Part shown: one piece after another, positions 25,227 through 34,718 of the stretch
Layout: every line of letters begins with the position of its first letter
Numbering within the stretch: the stretch's first letter is position 1
Assembly (NCBI GenBank): GCA_030834695.1
Contig: JAUQXK010000101.1
Location: 62,001-126,000 of the forward strand
Direction of reading: 5' to 3'
DNA from: Desulfobacterales bacterium
Lineage (GTDB): Bacteria > Desulfobacterota > Desulfobacteria > Desulfobacterales > SpSt-501
Length of the DNA stretch: 64,000 nt
The notes under the pieces: model-generated
Told to the model about the DNA's origin: nothing
The model's input: only the letters and a program-made list of their open reading frames with translations
The model's database searches: none
Program-made: the position numbers and the translations under genes

Positions 25227-25691
25227 ATGCCGAAGATCGTCGAGGGAAAATTAAACGCGGAAGGCAGGAAGTTCGCCATCGTGGCGAGCCGCTATAACGA
25301 TTTCATCACGGAGAAGCTCGTGGGTGGCGCGTTGGACGCCCTGAACCGCTGCGGCGCCAATGACAAGGACGTCGAGGTGTTCAAGGTTCCGGGCGCTTTC
25401 GAGATTCCTCTGGTGGCCAAGCGGGTGGCCATGACCCAGCGCTTCGACGCCATCATCTGCCTGGGGGCCGTGATCCGCGGGGCGACGCCGCACTTCGACT
25501 TCGTGGCGGCCGAGGCCTCCAAGGGCATCGCCCAGGTGATGATGGAAACGGGGCTGCCGGTGATCTTCGGGGTGATCACGGTGGACACCATTGAACAGGC
25601 CATCGAGCGGGCCGGCACCAAGCTGGACAACAAAGGCTTCTCCGCGGCCATAGCGGCCGTGGAAATGGTCAGCCTCTTCCAGGCGGTGTGA
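25227..25691 (+). CDS. ribH: 6,7-dimethyl-8-ribityllumazine synthase
   Basis: The 154-residue product has [10 protein letters not shown], the substrate segment [21 protein letters not shown] and the late GTKLDNKG loop of lumazine synthases. It condenses the ribD product with 3,4-dihydroxybutanone 4-phosphate. ATG at 25227 after GAAGAGGAG. nusB follows after 7 bases. Confidence 0.96.
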   Translation: MPKIVEGKLNAEGRKFAIVASRYNDFITEKLVGGALDALNRCGANDKDVEVFKVPGAFEIPLVAKRVAMTQRFDAIICLGAVIRGATPHFDFVAAEASKGIAQVMMETGLPVIFGVITVDTIEQAIERAGTKLDNKGFSAAIAAVEMVSLFQAV

Positions 25692-25698
25692 ACGGCGT

Positions 25699-26163
25699 AT
25701 GGGATCCAGGCGCAAGGCGCGCGAGACGGCCATGCAGGCCCTATTTTTCATGGACGAACGCCGGGACTTCTCGGATGAGATGTTCGAACGGTTCTGCGCG
25801 AATTTCGCTCCCAAACCGGACGTACGTCCCTACTTCCTGCGTTTGGTGCAGGGCGTGCTCAAATACAAGACCGATCTGGATGCGCTGATCGAGCGTTTCT
25901 CCGAGAACTGGAGCTTGAGCCGTATGTCGGGCATCGACCGTAACCTGATGCGCATCGCCGTATTCGAAATCCTGTGTTGCCGGGACATCCCGGCCAAAGT
26001 GAGCATCAACGAGGCGGTGGACATCGGCAAGAAGTTCGGAAGCGAGGAATCCGGAGCGTTCATCAACGGGATCGTGGACGGTATTCGGGCGGCGCTCGAT
26101 AAAGGGGAAATCCAGACTTCCATCTTCGTGCCGGAGGAGCCCGGTGCAGAAGCCGGTGTTTAG
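25699..26163 (+). CDS. nusB: Transcription antitermination factor NusB
   Basis: The 154-residue all-helical protein starts GSRRKARETAMQALFFMD and has the NLMRIAVFEIL and INEAVDIGKKFG segments typical of NusB. It acts in rRNA antitermination with NusE. The ribH-nusB pairing is common in bacteria. Confidence 0.96.
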   Translation: MGSRRKARETAMQALFFMDERRDFSDEMFERFCANFAPKPDVRPYFLRLVQGVLKYKTDLDALIERFSENWSLSRMSGIDRNLMRIAVFEILCCRDIPAKVSINEAVDIGKKFGSEESGAFINGIVDGIRAALDKGEIQTSIFVPEEPGAEAGV

Positions 26164-26208
26164 CAAGCCATGGCGCGCGGCGCCACTTTATCGGCAAGAA
26201 AGTTTTTT

Positions 26209-26260
26209 TGTGGGAGAGGCTTTCAGCCTCGATCGTCGCTGCTGGAAAGCCGCTCCCACA
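26209..26260. repeat. REP-like hairpin after nusB
   Basis: TGTGGGAGaGGCTTTC-AGC (26209-26227) pairs with GCTGGAAAGCCGCTCCCACA (26241-26260), nearly perfect, preceded by T7. The word GTGGGAGCGGCTTTC resembles REP elements mobilised by RAYT transposases in Proteobacteria. No RAYT gene is in the window. It may also serve as a terminator. Confidence 0.75.
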
Positions 26261-26284
26261 GAAAATGACCCAACTTACCTGGAA

Positions 26285-26358
26285 GGTGTTGTTGTATTTC
26301 GGTATGTTACTTCCCAGGGATTTGGCCAGACACCCTGACACCCAAATATCTAAATACT
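26285..26358. repeat. Low-complexity inverted repeat upstream of the metallo-hydrolase
   Basis: GGTGTTGTTGTATTTCGG on the left and CCAGACACCCTGACACCCAA on the right; same word family as 14192-14269. Confidence 0.45.
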
Positions 26359-26375
26359 AACTGCTGAGGAATCAT

Positions 26376-27011
26376 ATGATCATCAAGAAACTATCGGTGG
26401 GGCCGATCATGGCCAACTGCTTTATCGTCGGATGCAAGCAGACGCACGAGGCGGCGGTGATCGACCCGGGCGACGAGGCTGACCGGATCCTCTTCGCCCT
26501 AGCCGAGGTGAAGCTGACCGTAAAACAAATTATCAACACCCACGGACATTTCGACCATGTCGGGGCCAACAAGCGCATGAAAGCCGCGACCGGAGCGCCG
26601 ATCCTCATTCATGCCCTGGATGCGCCCATGCTGAGCATGCTCGCCCGCAGCGCGGCGGCCTGGGGCATGTCGGCCGAGAACTCTCCTCCTCCGGACCGGT
26701 TTCTCGAAGAAGGGGATACCATTGAAGTCGGCTCGCTCCGATTCCAGATCATCCACACTCCCGGGCACACCCCCGGGGGCGTTTCTCTGCTTGCGGACGG
26801 CCGCCTGTTCGTGGGCGATACGCTGTTTGCGGGTTCGGTGGGCCGGACGGACTTTCCGGGCGGCGACTTCGAGGCTTTGAAATCCAGCATCCAGAAGAAG
26901 CTCTTCACGCTGGGCGACGAGGTGGAAGTCTTCACCGGGCACGGGCCGGAGACCACCATCGGCGAGGAGAAACGGCACAACCCATTTGTTGGGCTGGGCG
27001 GGAGGGGTTGA
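26376..27011 (+). CDS. Metallo-beta-lactamase-fold hydrolase (glyoxalase II-like)
   Basis: The 211-residue product has the binuclear metal motif THGHFDH, a later HTPGHTPGG histidine and GDTLF aspartate, and a C-terminal GHGPETT histidine, so all expected ligands are present. The size matches YcbL-type hydroxyacylglutathione hydrolase relatives. The true substrate is unknown. ATG at 26376 after GAGGA. Confidence 0.9.
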   Translation: MIIKKLSVGPIMANCFIVGCKQTHEAAVIDPGDEADRILFALAEVKLTVKQIINTHGHFDHVGANKRMKAATGAPILIHALDAPMLSMLARSAAAWGMSAENSPPPDRFLEEGDTIEVGSLRFQIIHTPGHTPGGVSLLADGRLFVGDTLFAGSVGRTDFPGGDFEALKSSIQKKLFTLGDEVEVFTGHGPETTIGEEKRHNPFVGLGGRG

Positions 27012-27018
27012 AAAGCCG

Positions 27019-27036
27019 TAGGTCCTATAGGACCTA
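27019..27036. repeat. Perfect 18-bp palindrome TAGGTCCTATAGGACCTA
   Basis: Located in the 38-base gap between two convergent genes; the arms match those of 3296-3322. Confidence 0.75.
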
Positions 27037-27049
27037 TTTCCCGCTCGCC

Positions 27050-28495
27050 TCAATCGACAACGGTTTCGCCGCCGGGCCCAGAAACCATCTTCGCCAAAGC
27101 GGTATCCAGCTCCTGACGCTTGAGGATGTCATAGTAGATCATGATGTGTTTGACATAAGCGACGGTGACATCCCCACGGCAAAAACCCAGTTCAGCCTCC
27201 TGGTAGTACTTGCGGAAGCGCAGCAGCGGCAAGGTTTTGGCCAGTGACTCCCAGCGGTTGGGGTCAAGCCCCATTTTCAAAGCAAGCCGCCGGGCATCCT
27301 GGATATGTCCCAAGCCGGCGTTATAGGCCGCCAGCGACGTCAGCAGTCGATCATCCTCATCCATTCCCTCGAGCTGGTCATAGACCCATTTCAGGTATTG
27401 GACCCCTGCTTTGATGTTTGCGACCGGATCGAGCAGATCGGTGACTTTCAGGCTGCGCCCGGTGGCCGGCAACACCTGCAGCAGGCCCCGGGCGTCGTTG
27501 GCGCCGCGTGCCAGCGGGTCCAAATGGGATTCCCGGTAGGCCTGGGCGGCGATCAAGCACCAGTCGAAACCGTTCCGTTGAGCCGCATCCTTGATGAAGG
27601 GACGGTAACGGGGCAGGCGCGTGCGCGTTCGTTCGTGAAACGTCTTCAGGTCGATGTAATCAAAGTCGCCGATATTCCAGTGGTATTTTTCGTAAATATC
27701 TTCCAGGCGTCCGGTTTGGCTCATGATGCGGAAAAACTCGTTGACTTTTTCCAGCAGATGTTGGGCATCGTGGCGTACGGCCCAGCCGAGCGGAATGGTA
27801 TCGCGGCTGAGGGGTCGGACGGCTGCTGATGGATAATATCGCCGGATCATGAGGGCGACGTTGCTGTTGGCGACGGTGAAATCGGCCTCGCCCCGGACCA
27901 CTCTCTGGATCAACTGGTCCTCCACCAGGTTGTCATGAACACGGATGGTGACATCGATGCCCTGGCTTTTCAGTTCCTCCAGGCGTTCGTGATGCGGCGA
28001 TCCCCGGCCGACATCCACCGTTTTGCCGGCAAGATCATGAAGTGCGCTGATGGGAGCCAGGCGGCGGTGTGAAATGAGGTGCGGCTGCACCTCGCGGTAG
28101 CTTTCGGAAAATGCGACCCGGCGGGCACGGGTTCTCGTGATCTCGATGCCGGTGGCAATCACATCGCCCCGTCCGCGGTCCAGCGCCGTCAGCATCTCCT
28201 CCCACGTACGGCACGGCACGACCCGTAATCGAACGCCGATGCGGTCGGCGAACTCTCTGGCCAACTCGTAATCGAATCCTCGCGATTCGTTGCGATAGAC
28301 GTAATAGCTGTGCGGCGAGCTGCCCATAATAACCCGCAACTCGCCTGTCGCCAGGATCCGATCCAGGCTGAGATCCTGAAAACCGTCCGCTGGAATCGAA
28401 CCGGCATGAAATGTGGCCACTGCTCCGGCAGCCATCAAAACGGTCGGCACCCCAATTCGCAACATTTTATTTCGTTTGATTATTTTTCGCATCAT
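27050..28495 (-). CDS. mltF: Membrane-bound lytic transglycosylase MltF-like
   Basis: The 481-residue product has an N-terminal hydrophobic segment (about 11-28), a periplasmic solute-binding-type domain (about 45-280) and a C-terminal SLT domain with the catalytic glutamate in AYRESHLDPLA and the NAGLGH motif. It cleaves peptidoglycan to 1,6-anhydromuropeptides. AAAGGAG lies upstream of two tandem ATG codons (28495, 28492). It converges on the metallo-hydrolase gene. Confidence 0.92.
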   Translation of the reverse strand: MMRKIIKRNKMLRIGVPTVLMAAGAVATFHAGSIPADGFQDLSLDRILATGELRVIMGSSPHSYYVYRNESRGFDYELAREFADRIGVRLRVVPCRTWEEMLTALDRGRGDVIATGIEITRTRARRVAFSESYREVQPHLISHRRLAPISALHDLAGKTVDVGRGSPHHERLEELKSQGIDVTIRVHDNLVEDQLIQRVVRGEADFTVANSNVALMIRRYYPSAAVRPLSRDTIPLGWAVRHDAQHLLEKVNEFFRIMSQTGRLEDIYEKYHWNIGDFDYIDLKTFHERTRTRLPRYRPFIKDAAQRNGFDWCLIAAQAYRESHLDPLARGANDARGLLQVLPATGRSLKVTDLLDPVANIKAGVQYLKWVYDQLEGMDEDDRLLTSLAAYNAGLGHIQDARRLALKMGLDPNRWESLAKTLPLLRFRKYYQEAELGFCRGDVTVAYVKHIMIYYDILKRQELDTALAKMVSGPGGETVVD

Positions 28496-28543
28496 CGGAT
28501 TTCGCTCCTTTGCCGTTTGGCACCCGTCGCAATCTACCGATTG

Positions 28544-28990
28544 CTAAAAGGCACCGAGCTGACAGGGCTTGATCTTGATACCCAGCGCCTCGCAGACGGC
28601 GCTGACCCCCATGCGCGGCATCTTAAAAGCCTGTGCCAGGTCCCAGGCTGTCCGGCATGGAAGCCTCCCATTTTCCAACCCGCGTCGGATGGCCTCTTCA
28701 AGACCGGGGTCAACCGCCGAGGCGGCTTTGACGATTTTTTTTTCGGGAGTGTAGCCGAAAAGCCCCAGCTGACACTTCACTAGACGGATGGCGAGCAGAT
28801 CTGCGGCCTCACCGATGGCAGCCGGCGGCTTCTGAAGCTCGTCGGCCAGTCGGAAAGCCACCGCACAGGCGAGTTCGCCCTTTTCGGTGTTTCGCTCCAG
28901 GGACTCGCGGACGACCGGATCGATCTGATCGGGGTTGCTCTGGCTATGTTTGGAGGCAAAAGGCCTCCTTGCTTTTTCGGTCATGGGCAA
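28544..28990 (-). CDS. Conserved protein with two copies of a CQLGxF-ending domain
   Basis: The 148-residue protein contains an internal duplication. Each half has a GxLxCxxAxxLAxxxxxP helical pattern, then a segment ending in KCQLGLFG (about 72-79) or KPCQLGAF (C-terminus). The helical pattern resembles a helix-turn-helix, suggesting nucleic-acid binding. I do not know a function. It lies upstream of mltF (about 48 bases apart) and divergent from ispG. Confidence 0.75.
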   Translation of the reverse strand: MPMTEKARRPFASKHSQSNPDQIDPVVRESLERNTEKGELACAVAFRLADELQKPPAAIGEAADLLAIRLVKCQLGLFGYTPEKKIVKAASAVDPGLEEAIRRGLENGRLPCRTAWDLAQAFKMPRMGVSAVCEALGIKIKPCQLGAF

Positions 28991-29239
28991 CTCCTCGCTT
29001 GATGTCGGCTAACGTGTCTGATAAATGACGATTTTAGATGTTCAGCTTACTCTTTACACCCAGCTCAGATCGCATTACATAACTGGATCTCGGAAGATGC
29101 GACGGGGTGATGACCTATCTGAACCGCAGTGGACCGCCGGAGGAAAACCTTTTCGCGGACCATACCACAGACGGGGAGGGGTCGCAACCCCGGCCACAAA
29201 ATCAGGGCGTTCCAGAGCGAAAATGATTGCAGGCAGGCG

Positions 29240-30403
29240 ATGGTCCAGCGACGAATGACACGGCAGATCAAGGTCGGCGGCGTTCCCATAGGGGGCGGTG
29301 CTCCGATTCCGGTGCAGTCCATGACCAACACCCCGACTCAGGATGTGCCCGCGACGGTTGCTCAGATCCGGCGGTTGGAGAAGGCGGGCTGCGACATCGT
29401 ACGTGTGGCGGTGCCGGATGTCGCTGCCGCTCAGGCGATCAGCGCCATCAAAGCTCAGGTCCGGATCCCGGTTATCGCCGACGTTCACTTCGATCACCGT
29501 CTGGCCATCGCTGCAGCGCATTCGGGGGCCGACGGGCTGCGGATCAATCCCGGCAACATCGGAAGCTCCAAAAAGGTCAAAGCGGTGGTCGATTGTGCCA
29601 GGAGCTATGGAATTCCGATCCGCATCGGTGTCAATTCCGGCTCGCTTGAAAAGGATCTGCTCAAAAAATATAATGGAGCCACTCCGGAGGGCATGGCGGC
29701 AAGCGCTCTGCGGCATATCGAGTTGCTGCGTGCGCTGGACTTTCATGATATCAAGGTGTCGTTGAAAGCCTCGGACGTGCGGCGCACGGTGGCCGCTTAC
29801 CGTAGGCTGTCCGCCGTGACCGATCTGCCGCTGCATCTCGGAGTGACCGAAGCCGGCACGCTTTTTTCCGGTCTGGTCAAATCCGCCCTGGGCATCGGGA
29901 TGCTGCTGGCCGAAGGCATCGGCGATACGCTGCGGGTCTCTCTGACCCGGGATCCGGTCGAAGAGGTGCGGGCCGGGTACGAGATCCTGGCGGCCCTGGA
30001 TATCCGGCGACGGGGTCCTGAAATCATCGCTTGCCCCACCTGCGGCCGCACCCGGATCGACCTGTTTGGAATCGTGGAGCGGATCGAAAAAGCGCTCGCA
30101 ACCAGCGTCGCTCCGATCAAAATCGCCGTGATGGGCTGTGTCGTCAACGGACCGGGCGAAGCCCGCGAGGCCGACATCGGGATCGCGGGGGGGGACGGCA
30201 TCGGCGCCCTTTTTCGGAAGGGGAAGGTGATCCGGACGTTTCCCGAAGAACAACTGGTAGAGGTGTTGCTAAAAGAGGTGGCGAAGCTCGAAAAAAGCCG
30301 TCGGCCGAAAACCGGCGGCTTGACGGGTGGGACGACCACCGCCGCTAATCGTCCCGGGCTTGCCGATCGGAAGCGCAGGGTTCAGAGGGATGAGGATCGT
30401 TGA
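29240..30403 (+). CDS. ispG: 4-hydroxy-3-methylbut-2-enyl diphosphate synthase
   Basis: The 387-residue product has VGGVPIGGGAPIPVQSMTN near the start, a TIM-barrel, and the 4Fe-4S cysteines in CPTCGR and MGCVVNGPGEA. It catalyses the penultimate step of the MEP isoprenoid pathway. Start codons at 29240 and 29255 are both reasonable; upstream in-frame sequence has no family match. About 25 residues beyond the usual C-terminus are basic and low in complexity. Confidence 0.95.
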   Translation: MVQRRMTRQIKVGGVPIGGGAPIPVQSMTNTPTQDVPATVAQIRRLEKAGCDIVRVAVPDVAAAQAISAIKAQVRIPVIADVHFDHRLAIAAAHSGADGLRINPGNIGSSKKVKAVVDCARSYGIPIRIGVNSGSLEKDLLKKYNGATPEGMAASALRHIELLRALDFHDIKVSLKASDVRRTVAAYRRLSAVTDLPLHLGVTEAGTLFSGLVKSALGIGMLLAEGIGDTLRVSLTRDPVEEVRAGYEILAALDIRRRGPEIIACPTCGRTRIDLFGIVERIEKALATSVAPIKIAVMGCVVNGPGEAREADIGIAGGDGIGALFRKGKVIRTFPEEQLVEVLLKEVAKLEKSRRPKTGGLTGGTTTAANRPGLADRKRRVQRDEDR

Positions 30404-30421
30404 ACGTTTTCATTTTTCATT

Positions 30422-30465
30422 TTGAGCACTGAGCGTTCCGGTCGCCGGCAAGTGCTCAACGCTCA
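30422..30465. repeat. Imperfect inverted repeat between ispG and proS
   Basis: TTGAGCACTGAGCGTT and AAGTGCTCAACGCTCA share the words GAGCACT and GAGCGTT in complementary orientation but shuffled order. It is another word-repeating spacer element. Confidence 0.5.
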
Positions 30466-30486
30466 CAGAGAGGACATGCGAAAAAG

Positions 30487-32007
30487 ATGGGTAAGCAGCC
30501 GAAATCCGCTATATCGCCAACACGAAACGAAGACTATCCGGAATGGTACCAGCAGGTGATCAAAGCCTCCGATCTGGCCGAGCGATCGCCGGTAAGGGGC
30601 TGCATGGTGATCAAGCCCTGGGGCTACGCTCTTTGGGAAAACATCATGCAGGCCATGGACGCCATGTTCAAGGAAACGGGGGTTAAAAACGCTTATTTCC
30701 CGCTCTTCATCCCGCTGAGCTTCATGCAGAAAGAGGCGGACCATGTCGAGGGGTTTGCCAAGGAGTGCGCGGTCGTGACCCACCACCGGCTGGAGAAGAA
30801 CGAGCGCGGCGAGCTCGTACCGGCCGGGCCGCTGGCCGAGCCGCTAGTGGTCCGGCCCACCTCCGAGACCATTATCGCCGATGCGTTATCGAAATGGATC
30901 AACAGCTACCGCGATCTGCCGGTCCTGCTCAATCAGTGGGGCAACGTGGTGCGCTGGGAGATGCGCACCCGCATTTTCCTCCGCACCAGCGAATTTTTAT
31001 GGCAGGAGGGCCACACGGCGCATGCCAGTCGGGAAGAAGCGTGGGAGCGCACCGTCATGATGCTCGACATCTATGCCCGCCTGGCCGAGGAGTATCTGGC
31101 GATACCGGTCCTCAAAGGCCGCAAGACCGCGGCCGAGCGATTCCCAGGGGCGGTGGACACCCTTTGCATCGAGGCCATGATGCAGGATCGCAAGGCGCTT
31201 CAGGCCGGCACATCCCACTTTCTAGGCCAGAACTTCGCGCGGGCCTCCGAAATCAAGTTCCAATCGGCGGAGGAGCGCGAGGAATACGTATGGACCACCT
31301 CCTGGGGCGCATCCACCCGCCTGATCGGAGGGGTGATCATGACCCACGGGGATGACGACGGCATCATTCTGCCGCCGCGAGTGGCTTCCGCGCAGGTCGT
31401 TCTGCTGCCTATTTTCAAAAAAGAGGAGGAACGCCAAGCCGTGATGGCCTATACGGACAGCCTGGCGAAGGAGCTGAAAGCCGTGCGGTACAAGGACCGG
31501 CCGATTACGGTCGAGGTCGACCCGCGGGACATCGGCGGGGCCAGGGGCTGGGAGTGGATCAAGAAAGGCATCCCCCTGCGCATCGAAATCGGCTCCCGGG
31601 AGATTAAAGAGAATGCCGTGTTCCTGGGGCGGCGGGACAAGCCGCACCACGAGCGGGTGTCGCTGAAGCGGGAGGCGTTCGTCGCCGAAATTTCCGGCAT
31701 TTTGGACGACATCCAGAACAATCTGTTTGCGCGCGCGCTCAGCTATCGCACCGAAAACACCGTGACGATAGAGGACAAAGGGGATTTCTACGATTATTTC
31801 ACGCCCCGCAACCTCGAGAAACCCGAGATCCACGGCGGCTTTGCGCTGTCCGCCTGGTGCGGCGACGCCGACTGTGAGGCCCGCATCAAGGAGGATCTGA
31901 CGGTGACCATCCGCTGCCTGCCTTTCGACGCCAAGGAGCCGGCCGGCCGGTGCATCAGCTGCGGGAAACCCGGTCAGCATCGAGCCGTGTTCGCGAAGGC
32001 ATACTAA
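30487..32007 (+). CDS. proS: Prolyl-tRNA synthetase (archaeal/eukaryotic type)
   Basis: The 506-residue class II synthetase lacks the editing insertion of bacterial ProRS and has the short form with class II motifs (VVRPTSE, RTRIFLRTSEFLWQEGHT) and a C-terminal zinc-type segment with CISCGK. It charges tRNA-Pro. This type occurs in archaea, eukaryotes and part of Bacteria. The ATG at 30487 matches the family start (EDYPEWYQQVI). Confidence 0.96.
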   Translation: MGKQPKSAISPTRNEDYPEWYQQVIKASDLAERSPVRGCMVIKPWGYALWENIMQAMDAMFKETGVKNAYFPLFIPLSFMQKEADHVEGFAKECAVVTHHRLEKNERGELVPAGPLAEPLVVRPTSETIIADALSKWINSYRDLPVLLNQWGNVVRWEMRTRIFLRTSEFLWQEGHTAHASREEAWERTVMMLDIYARLAEEYLAIPVLKGRKTAAERFPGAVDTLCIEAMMQDRKALQAGTSHFLGQNFARASEIKFQSAEEREEYVWTTSWGASTRLIGGVIMTHGDDDGIILPPRVASAQVVLLPIFKKEEERQAVMAYTDSLAKELKAVRYKDRPITVEVDPRDIGGARGWEWIKKGIPLRIEIGSREIKENAVFLGRRDKPHHERVSLKREAFVAEISGILDDIQNNLFARALSYRTENTVTIEDKGDFYDYFTPRNLEKPEIHGGFALSAWCGDADCEARIKEDLTVTIRCLPFDAKEPAGRCISCGKPGQHRAVFAKAY

Positions 32008-32025
32008 TGATCGATGCCGGATGCT

Positions 32026-32094
32026 CGATACTGGGAAAAGCTGACACCGCATCCTCTCGTTATTCAGGTGTCCCGCAGCCACGATCCAGTATCG
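32026..32094. repeat. Nested inverted repeat between proS and rel
   Basis: Outer arms CGATACTGG/CCAGTATCG (32026-32034, 32086-32094) enclose an inner pair GACACC/GGTGTC (32043-32048, 32067-32072). It lies in the 161-base proS-rel spacer. Confidence 0.65.
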
Positions 32095-32168
32095 CTCCCG
32101 CTGTGGCCGGGTTCATCCTATTCAAGAGAGATAGCGCCGCAAGCTATCTGCGGACTTGCTGAAAAGAA

Positions 32169-34310
32169 ATGATCCGAATCAACAACATCCTCGACAAGCT
32201 CGCCGATGGCAGTCCAGGTGCGGATGTGGATGTGGTTGAACGCGCGTATGTCTATTCCGCGCAGGTCCACGCCGGGCAGGTGCGGCTTTCCGGCGAGCCC
32301 TACCTGATGCATCCCCTCGAGGTGGCCAACATCCTGGCGGATATGCGCTTGGATCCCGTCAGCGTGGCCGCGGGCCTGCTGCATGACGTTCTGGAAGACA
32401 CGCGCGCCCAGCCCGAAGACGTGGAGGCGTTTTTCGGCTCGGACGTTCTGCGCATCGTCTCGGGCGTCACCAAGCTGAGCCTGATGCCGACCTCCAGCTC
32501 GCAGGAGCGGCAGGCCGAGAACATCCGCAAGATGTTTCTGGCCATGGCCGACGACATCCGCGTGATTCTCATCAAGCTCGCCGATCGCCTGCACAACATG
32601 CGGACCCTGCGTTTCCATTCGCCGGAAAAACGCAAAGCCATCGCCCGGGAAACCTTGGACATCTACGCACCGCTCGCCGCCCGCCTCGGCATTTACTGGA
32701 TCAAGAACGAACTGGAGGAGAACTCCTTCAAATATCTGAATCCGGAAGAATACGCGCGCATCGAGCTGCTCGTGGCCAAGTCCAGGGCCGAGCGCGAACA
32801 GTACATCGACACCGTCAGGGCCACCATCCGCGCCAAACTGGAAGAAGCCGACCTGAAGGCTGAAGTTTTGGGCCGCAGCAAGAATTTTTTCAGCATCTAC
32901 TCGAAGATGAAGACTCAGAATCTCACTTTCGAGCAGATTTACGATCTCATCGCCTTTCGCATCATCTTGGACAGCCTGCCGCAGTGCTACGAGGCGCTGG
33001 GGTTGATCCACTCCATGTGGAAGCCCATCGACTACAAGTTCAAGGATTATATCGGGCGGCCCAAGCCCAACATGTATCAGTCGCTGCACACCACCGTCAT
33101 CGGCCCCGTCGGCGAGCGCATCGAAATCCAGATCCGGACCTGGGAGATGGACCGCGTGGCCAAGTCCGGGATTGCCGCGCATTGGAGTTATAAGGAAGGC
33201 CGGCGCATCGACGAGAACATCAGCAAGAAATTCGCCTGGATCCAGGACATGGTGGAGAACCAGGAAACGTTTCGGGACCCCGGCGAGTTTCTCGAAAACG
33301 TGCGCCTCGACCTTTTTCCCGACGAGGTTTATGTTTTCACGCCCAAGGGCGATATTCGGTCTCTGCCGAAGGGATCCACGCCGGTGGACTTTGCCTACCT
33401 CATTCACACGGAAATCGGCCATAAATGCGTCGGTGCCAAGGTCAACGGTCAAATGGTCAGCCTGCCGTATGTGCTCCAGACCGGCGACATCGTCGAGGTG
33501 GTAACTTCGAAGAACCATACCCCGAGCAAAGACTGGCTCAAGTTCGTCAAGACCATCAAAGCGCGCGCCAAGATCCGCCAGTGGGTCAAGACCCAGGAAA
33601 AGGAGCGCAGCATCAGTCTCGGACGGGAGATGCTGGACAAGGCCTTTCGCAAGGAACGGCTGAACTTCGTCACGTTGTCCAAAACGGAAAAAATGGACGA
33701 GGTGGTCGCCTCGCTGGGGGTGAAGAATCTCGACGATCTGATCGCCAATGTCGGCTATGGAAAGGTGACGCCCCTGCAGGTGCTCAGGCCATTCACGGCC
33801 AAGCCGGTATCGCCGGACAGCCGAGAGTCGCTCCTGGAAAAACTGATGAGCCGGGTGCGCAAGAAAAAGCCTCGGGCGGGGGTACTCGTCAAGGGACTGG
33901 AGGATATTTTAATCAAGTTCGGCAGATGCTGCCAGCCGGTTCCCGGAGATCCGATCATCGGATATATCACCCAGGGCTACGGGGTGACGATTCACCGGGC
34001 GAGTTGCGTGAACGCGCTGCGCAGCAGCCCGGAGCGGCAAATTGAAGTCCAATGGAACACCGATTCGGCCGAATCCTACCCGGTCAAAATCCAGATTATT
34101 TCGTATGACCGAATGGGATTATTGGCCGATCTGGTGGGCAGCATCAGCAAGTTGGGTGCCAACATCCTCAACGCCAGTTCGGACACCAAGGAAAACAAGA
34201 CGGTGGAAAGCCTTTTCACCATCAGCGTTGCGGACACCGGGCATCTCGATAAGATCCTTGCCGACATTCGGATGGTCAAGCAGGTTCAGTACGCCAAACG
34301 GGTCGGATAG
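32169..34310 (+). CDS. Bifunctional (p)ppGpp synthetase/hydrolase (Rel/SpoT)
   Basis: The 713-residue product has an HD hydrolase domain (HPLEVA, LLHDVLEDT), a synthetase domain (KNFFSIYSKM, KPNMYQSLHTT), a TGS domain (VYVFTPKGDI), a linker with a zinc-finger-type CC pair (GRCCQPVPGD) and a C-terminal ACT domain. Both catalytic halves look intact, so it should make and degrade (p)ppGpp. It probably uses its own promoter. Confidence 0.96.
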   Translation: MIRINNILDKLADGSPGADVDVVERAYVYSAQVHAGQVRLSGEPYLMHPLEVANILADMRLDPVSVAAGLLHDVLEDTRAQPEDVEAFFGSDVLRIVSGVTKLSLMPTSSSQERQAENIRKMFLAMADDIRVILIKLADRLHNMRTLRFHSPEKRKAIARETLDIYAPLAARLGIYWIKNELEENSFKYLNPEEYARIELLVAKSRAEREQYIDTVRATIRAKLEEADLKAEVLGRSKNFFSIYSKMKTQNLTFEQIYDLIAFRIILDSLPQCYEALGLIHSMWKPIDYKFKDYIGRPKPNMYQSLHTTVIGPVGERIEIQIRTWEMDRVAKSGIAAHWSYKEGRRIDENISKKFAWIQDMVENQETFRDPGEFLENVRLDLFPDEVYVFTPKGDIRSLPKGSTPVDFAYLIHTEIGHKCVGAKVNGQMVSLPYVLQTGDIVEVVTSKNHTPSKDWLKFVKTIKARAKIRQWVKTQEKERSISLGREMLDKAFRKERLNFVTLSKTEKMDEVVASLGVKNLDDLIANVGYGKVTPLQVLRPFTAKPVSPDSRESLLEKLMSRVRKKKPRAGVLVKGLEDILIKFGRCCQPVPGDPIIGYITQGYGVTIHRASCVNALRSSPERQIEVQWNTDSAESYPVKIQIISYDRMGLLADLVGSISKLGANILNASSDTKENKTVESLFTISVADTGHLDKILADIRMVKQVQYAKRVG

Positions 34311-34362
34311 CTCCATGCAACCTGCACCGGCCGGCGTCCGAGCAGGCCAGATGCCGCCGGAA

Positions 34363-34554
34363 TTAAGGGGCTTTTTGAACACGGCCGGACTTCAAGCATG
34401 CCGTGCATACCAGCAGGGTCTTGGCGCGGCCGGCGTCAATCGCGCGCACGCGCTGGAGGTTGGGGTTGAAACGGCGTTTGGTGACATTGTGGGCATGGCT
34501 GATATGGCTGCCCACCATTGGTTTCTTGCCACAGATATCACACATCTTGGACAC
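34363..34554 (-). CDS. rpmB: 50S ribosomal protein L28 (zinc-binding)
   Basis: The 63-residue product contains [16 protein letters not shown] and two CxxC pairs (CDIC and CTAC), the zinc form of L28. A GTG at 34554 gives (M)SKMCDICGK and has AGGAGGG nine bases upstream, so it is preferred over the ATG at 34545. It converges on the rel gene. Confidence 0.95.
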   Translation of the reverse strand: MSKMCDICGKKPMVGSHISHAHNVTKRRFNPNLQRVRAIDAGRAKTLLVCTACLKSGRVQKAP

Positions 34555-34629
34555 GGTTAACACCCTCCTGAATATCAACGCCTCCGCATAACGTTCAACT
34601 TCTGCATTGCGGATAATTTTAAAATCATT

Positions 34630-34658
34630 TTGATACACCAAGCGCGCACGGGAATCAA
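34630..34658 (-). promoter_or_regulatory. Predicted rpmB promoter
   Basis: On the minus strand TTGATT and TATCAA with a 17-base spacer, about 80 bases before the rpmB start. Confidence 0.4.
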
Positions 34659-34718
34659 TAGATTTTATTGCTCCGGCCAGTGCGCCTTCCGCCGATAAGT
34701 GCCGTAATCGAATTAGAC

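Noticed and set aside
25082-25279. 65-residue minus-strand open frame between ribBA and ribH
   Set aside because: Overlaps the ribH start and consists largely of the inverted-repeat element.
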